From Bacteroidales bacterium (GTDB lineage: Bacteria > Bacteroidota > Bacteroidia > Bacteroidales > VadinHA17): a stretch of 6,077 bases of DNA. Positions 5,751 to 6,077 of this stretch are shown here, in pieces (positions within the stretch are counted from its first letter, which is position 1; each line of letters begins with the position of its first letter). The notes under the pieces were generated by a model that saw only the letters and a list, made by a program, of their open reading frames with translations, had not been told where the DNA came from and searched no databases. The stretch spans positions 1 through 6,077 of the forward strand of contig JAITVX010000054.1 of assembly GCA_031285575.1 (NCBI GenBank). Reading direction: 5' to 3'. Position numbers and translations under genes: made by a program.

Positions 5751-5847
5751 GCCGGAGCTTGCAATCTGCATATTTCAAACCTCCATAATAATTTTATGTG
5801 GCAGGGCAACCGCACGAAATTATTTTTTGCCCGCCACCGCCGGAGCT
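5751..5847. repeat. 9-bp direct repeats bracketing a hairpin region
   Basis: GCCGGAGCT occurs at 5751-5759 and again at 5839-5847. Between them lie 79 bases containing the 5798-5837 hairpin and no coding sequence. Nine bases is a plausible length for a target-site duplication, but the intervening sequence has no obvious matching ends, so chance or slippage is also possible. Confidence 0.4.
5798..5837. other. Strong stem-loop, 11 bp with one bulge
   Basis: GTGGC (5798-5802) pairs with GCCAC (5833-5837), and GGGCAA (5804-5809) pairs with TTGCCC (5827-5832). A single A bulges at 5803 and the loop is 17 bases. No T-run follows on either strand, so it does not look like a simple intrinsic terminator. 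It could be a processing or stabilising structure at the transcript end, a small RNA, or a recombination-site hairpin. Confidence 0.5.
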
Positions 5848-5939
5848 GAAACAATCGGTTACAGTTTCACCTGCATAATTTTTATGCAGATATGTTTTTT
5901 TTGAAATTTTTATTTATTTTTACCGCCGAACCAATCGGT
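5836..5939. repeat. 18-bp imperfect direct repeat at the integrase break point
   Basis: ACCGCCGAACCAATCGGT lies at 5922-5939. The same sequence recurs at 5836-5859 with one substitution and a 6-base insertion (GGAGCT) after ACCGCC. The second copy starts exactly where similarity to tyrosine recombinases stops in the minus-strand fragment. This fits a duplicated junction or attachment-like core left by a recombination event. The segment between the copies contains the 5871-5889 hairpin. Confidence 0.45.
5871..5902 (+). terminator. Hairpin with downstream T-run, possible second terminator
   Basis: CTGCATAA (5871-5878) and TTATGCAG (5882-5889) are perfect 8-bp arms with a 3-base loop. A run of eight T lies at 5895-5902, five bases past the stem. 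This is a reasonable back-up terminator on the plus strand, although the T-run is normally closer. It lies between the 18-bp repeat copies and may instead belong to a recombination site. Confidence 0.4.
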
Positions 5940-6033
5940 CCACCGTGATGCGGCAGTAGAGCGGAATCATCCCGTTGGATTTCTGTTTGTCTCTTTTGAG
6001 GGAAAAGAGAACTTTGAAGATACTTCGCTTCAT
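5920..6033 (-). pseudogene. Truncated tyrosine recombinase (integrase), N-terminal stub only
   Basis: On the minus strand an ATG at 6033 opens a 37-codon frame ending in TAA at 5922-5920. Residues 1-32 begin MKRSIFKVLFSLKRDKQKSN and continue through GMIPLYCRITVD. This is the start of the arm-type DNA-binding domain of Bacteroidetes tyrosine integrases, as in conjugative-transposon and phage integrases (compare the usual start M-x-S-T-F-K-V-L-F-Y-L-K). Full-length members have around 400 residues, and none of the core or catalytic domain (Arg-His-Arg-Tyr) is present. The similarity ends at residue 32 (base 5938-5940), and the last five residues (RLVRR) come from a repeated sequence. The start and promoter-like element look intact, so this appears to be a remnant from a deletion or recombination. 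A functional mini-protein is unlikely. Confidence 0.75.
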
Positions 6034-6057
6034 AAAAAATTCATTTTTAAAGATGTT

Positions 6058-6066
6058 ACAAAATTA
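6058..6066 (-). promoter_or_regulatory. Bacteroides-type -7 element before the integrase stub
   Basis: On the minus strand this reads TAATTTTGT, a full match to TAnnTTTG, 24 bases before the stub's ATG at 6033. The -33 position falls beyond the window end, so the promoter cannot be completed. Confidence 0.4.
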
Positions 6067-6077
6067 CGTTGATTATC

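Overview
The window looks like chromosomal DNA from a Bacteroidota bacterium, probably order Bacteroidales. Several signs agree: start codons have AT-rich leaders and no clear Shine-Dalgarno sequence; matches to the Bacteroides-type -7 element TAnnTTTG lie in front of several genes; the Mrp protein carries an ENMSWFTP segment where other Mrp proteins have a Cys pair; there is a probable IPExxxVDY-family protein; and a fragment of the Bacteroidetes type of tyrosine integrase is present. The species cannot be named from this sequence.

Layout. Positions 1-461 (minus) hold the N-terminal part of an exported creatininase-family hydrolase that runs off the window. Positions 462-991 hold no gene but two adjacent small repeat elements. 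One (641-807) has 18/19-bp inverted ends around five 21-bp units built from GGAAA/TTTCC palindromes. The other (811-919) is a 109-bp MITE-like element with 17-bp inverted ends. Next come an AraC-type regulator (992-1786, plus), a YdeI/OmdA-family protein (1802-2365, minus, convergent with it) and an M28 metallopeptidase (2486-3703, plus, divergent from ydeI). A shorter relative of the MITE-like element (about 3708-3785) follows, so these three genes sit between two related repeats.

The second half is an iron-sulfur gene pair: mrp (3860-4930), with a well-spaced Bacteroides-type promoter starting just past the repeat, then a one-domain NifU-like (Nfu) protein (4952-5188). A probable IPExxxVDY-family protein (5273-5719) follows on the same strand. 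The Mrp protein has a single cysteine and so lacks the CxxC motif of the family; the Nfu next door has CxxC. The two products plausibly cooperate in Fe-S cluster carriage.

The last 358 bases have no intact gene. They hold a likely terminator, two strong hairpins, short direct repeats, and on the minus strand a 37-codon stub of a tyrosine recombinase with its own promoter-like element. The recombinase similarity stops at the edge of a repeated 18-bp sequence, which suggests the scar of a lost or rearranged integrative element. I see no complete new defence or metabolic system here. The most unusual items are the repeat elements, the integrase scar and the cysteine-poor Mrp.
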